From contig JAKGHH010000003.1 of NCBI GenBank assembly GCA_022828595.1, positions 56,967,759 to 57,031,758 on the forward strand: a stretch of DNA of 64,000 bases, read 5' to 3'. Made by a program: the position numbers and the translations under genes. Shown here piece by piece: positions 61,521-64,000 of this stretch (within the stretch, counting starts at the first letter, position 1; each line of letters opens with the position of its first letter). This DNA comes from Nelumbo lutea (lineage: Eukaryota; Streptophyta; Magnoliopsida; Proteales; Nelumbonaceae). The notes beneath the pieces were generated by a model that saw nothing but the letters and a program-made list of their open reading frames with translations, made no database searches and had not been told where the DNA came from.

Positions 61521-64000
61521 ATTTTTCTAATTATAATAAACAGATCATCTGAAACGAAAATGATTGGATCAGATGGATCGAGATTCTAAAAACCAATGCA
61601 GAATCAGAACCATTTTGGGCACTGGTTTCCGGGTTGATGGTTTGACCATCTAGTTCGAACGGACGACCTGTTCTGACAAAAATAAATAATAATAATAATT
61701 AAAATAAAAAACAGCCAAAAACATTAAACGAGTCAAGAATTATTGACCAATTCAACAGTTTTTAATCAAACACTGATTTTGGAGTAAAACGAAACAAATT
61801 ATGTAGACAAATTCGCAATTTCGCATGCCAAACAGTCTTACCGTCCGGGTTAACGACAATTCGAAAACATTGAGATGGATTGAGAAAACGTTTCCTACGA
61901 CCCCCAATGAAATGTAAACACACTAATGTTTTAAATCCAATACCAGCCAATGTGATGCTTTGTTTTTCCGTTCAAACTGACATATTCTTATGATATTGAG
62001 GGGTCTCCGGATTGTCATGGGACGGAAGTGCAATCTGTGCAAGTCTGGCTTTGAACTTTCAGACTCCATTGACAGAAATAGATCAGTAAAGATGAATTAT
62101 GTTAGACAACAACAGTTAATGCATAAACCATCGACTCCCAAGTGTTAATAGTGGTCAATGGATGGTCCCAATTGCTGGGGTCAGGTGGGACCACTGAGCC
62201 AGTCCCACCATCCTTTGAACCGTGAGAGAGAGTCAAAACTCTTGATTCGCTGAAAGGCAGGGCAAATTCTTTGAAGGTGAGTGTTCTGTCTACATCTAAA
62301 CCCTAGTTCTGTACAGGTGTGAGACTGTGAGTTTGAAACTTTCATTGTCTGGGTTCTGTGCATTTTGTTTTAGTATCCGCACTTGTTGACTCTTGGGGCT
62401 GTTGTGATTGAATATCATCCAATCCAATGTGAAATACTTAATAAATTGCCCACAGGCACCTTAGATCTGCCTTGTTGGTAGTTTGCCTCTAGAGTTGGAT
62501 AGATTCATAGATTTGGGCATAAACAGGGACCTTACATATTATTTCCAGAGCACAGAAGCATGGCTCTGGGAACAAAGGACCCGTGACAGGTATGGGTTGA
62601 GTGACTTACAATTTGTCCCAGATTAAGAAGATCAGGGCTCCATTCAATGAATGGATCCCACCTTGGACCACGTTTTAGGTAGAAAGTCTCAGTCTTTTTC
62701 TAAATATGTCTTCTCTAAGAACATATTTGGAGGGTGGTCAAAGCTTTAAAACTACGGATAGCAAGATGGTTTAATGGATTTTGATACACTTCTTGTCATT
62801 GTTTTAGTGTTTAGACCTTTCCTTAAGTGCTACCCATCAATGATAGGTCTTTGATCTTCTGATACTTGCCATGTGGCAAGTTGAGAGTGCCTGGACTGCA
62901 ACTAGCAGTCCTGTGTTCCCAGACCCAAGTCATTCCCTTTACACAATTAGCAATGTGAAATCAATTCCATGACAGTGCTTCAACCTTCAAGTGAGATAAT
63001 CTTGTATGGGCATGGATTGAGTGGCCCCACATATTTTGTTTTTTCGATGGATTTGAAGACAGTTGACTTTCAACTATGCTTATAGATACTTTTCCTTACC
63101 AAATTTAATCCCCAAAATATCCTTAAACCAACCAAATAATTAGCCTTGACTATAAAAAAAAAAAAATCTAATTCATACTTTGGAAGATAACCTTGACTAC
63201 TCCTAAAACCCTAATCAAATTAATTATCAACTTAAGCATCTCCCATTCGAATTGGGATATATGCTCTTCACAGTAAACATTTTCCATGAAAAATAACAAA
63301 TAAATTAAAACGGGAGATGTTTCCGATGTGCCACTGGATATATGCTGTGAGATCGGAGTGAGATACAGATCCGGTCACCTCCCATTGACCTTAAACAGTA
63401 AAGCTCAAGGGCACTCTGGGGTCTACTTAATTTATTTACAACTCCATGTTTTATATTTCTATAGACCTCTGCTACATACATCATTATCTTCGGTAAACAA
63501 AATATAAATATTAGGTTGTGTTTGAATAAGCTGCTAAGTTTATGCTTTTAAAGCCTAAAAGCACAAAGCCCTAACTTAAGGCTTTGTGTTGTAGGACTTA
63601 AATGTGTTTTTGGCTTTAGACTACAACTAGTGAATGACCCCGTAATAAGTACAGGAAATCAGTAATGTTAAATTTACGTTATGGAATTAATAATGTTATA
63701 TTTATATTTATTAATATTTTAAATAATTATTAAAATTTTAAAAAATAGTTTTTCAATAATTATTAGAATATGGATAATTTTCTTTTGTTATGATAAGTAG
63801 ATTATTAATGACTAAGTGACATTGATAGTGGGTTGCGAATAACCACTTTTGCATTTTCTGCATTCTTTTAGGAATGGATTGAAAATGGTGGTAGCGGGTT
63901 GTGGGCTTTAGTAGTAACTTCTCAGAAAATGTCACATGTCTAGCTTTCCAGAAAAATGAGAAGGCCATGTGTCTGAATGGTGGGGAGTTCTGGTAGTGGG
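61521..64000. other. No gene recognised
   Basis: 61575-61760 is a relative of the CAATGTT element. 62200-62700 is less AT-rich and has a donor-like GAAGGTGAGTG at 62273-62283, which could belong to a non-coding leader exon of a gene to the right, but no coding exon follows. 63300-63390 shares GGGAGATGTTTCCGATG and GATCCGGTCACCTCCC with the array hairpins. Confidence 0.35.

Noticed and set aside
1..64000. tRNA, rRNA, CRISPR and bacterial-type signals
   Set aside because: None seen; the TGGTATCAGAGC site at 52960 is a primer-binding site, not a tRNA gene.

Overview
This is plant nuclear DNA. Spliced GT-AG genes are rare, and the space between them is packed with LTR retrotransposons, CACTA, hAT-like and Tourist-like inverted-repeat elements, a LINE remnant and long AT-rich repeats. 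I see no operons, CRISPR arrays or ribosomal RNA genes. The sequence does not let me name a species; an angiosperm is likely.

The only gene I can support as intact is an NPF (NRT1/PTR family) transporter on the + strand, four exons between 38502 and 49529, encoding about 594 residues and closest to the NPF5.2/PTR3 type from what I recall of that family. Its second intron is about 7.96 kb. It holds an inverted-repeat element with an exact 8-bp target duplication and a tandem array of six units of 860-946 bp (41726-47181). A broken copy of this gene's first exon with its upstream flank lies at about 24.19-24.56 kb, 14 kb upstream.

Layout. 0-2.5 kb: the end of a TAGGGGTG-type foldback element, a small inverted-repeat element, and a decayed LINE reverse transcriptase. 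2.6-3.4 kb: a solo LTR on the - strand. 3.6-6.5 kb: diverged AT-rich tandem repeats, one carrying a Tourist-like element. 6.9-8.1 kb: a CACTA element nested in a hAT-like element. 8.7-9.9 kb: nested inverted-repeat elements. 10-12.1 kb: unassigned. 12.1-23.1 kb: an old, nearly full-length Ty3/Gypsy (Tat-type) element on the + strand with a long antisense ORF region before its 3' LTR. 24.2-24.6 kb: the NPF exon-1 pseudogene. 25.5-31.1 kb: a duplicated AT-rich block, the second copy interrupted by the 3' end of another LTR element that itself carries a hAT-like element. 31.6-32.2 kb: another hAT-like element. 32.5-38.1 kb: a second Gypsy element, - strand, with two LTRs but no integrase, ending almost on the NPF promoter. 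38.5-49.5 kb: the NPF gene. 49.7-64 kb: gene-free as far as I can tell, with Tourist-like elements, a Copia primer-binding-site remnant, and two loci with the same unusual interlocked order of inverted repeats (53.3-54.2 and 59.8-60.7 kb).

The strongest unusual signals are the giant repeat-filled NPF intron, the LTR/promoter duplication just upstream of the NPF start, the two A-B-A'-B' interlocked inverted-repeat loci, and one TAGGGGTG foldback family that recurs across the window with 8-bp target duplications. All alignments here were made by eye; percentages are rough.
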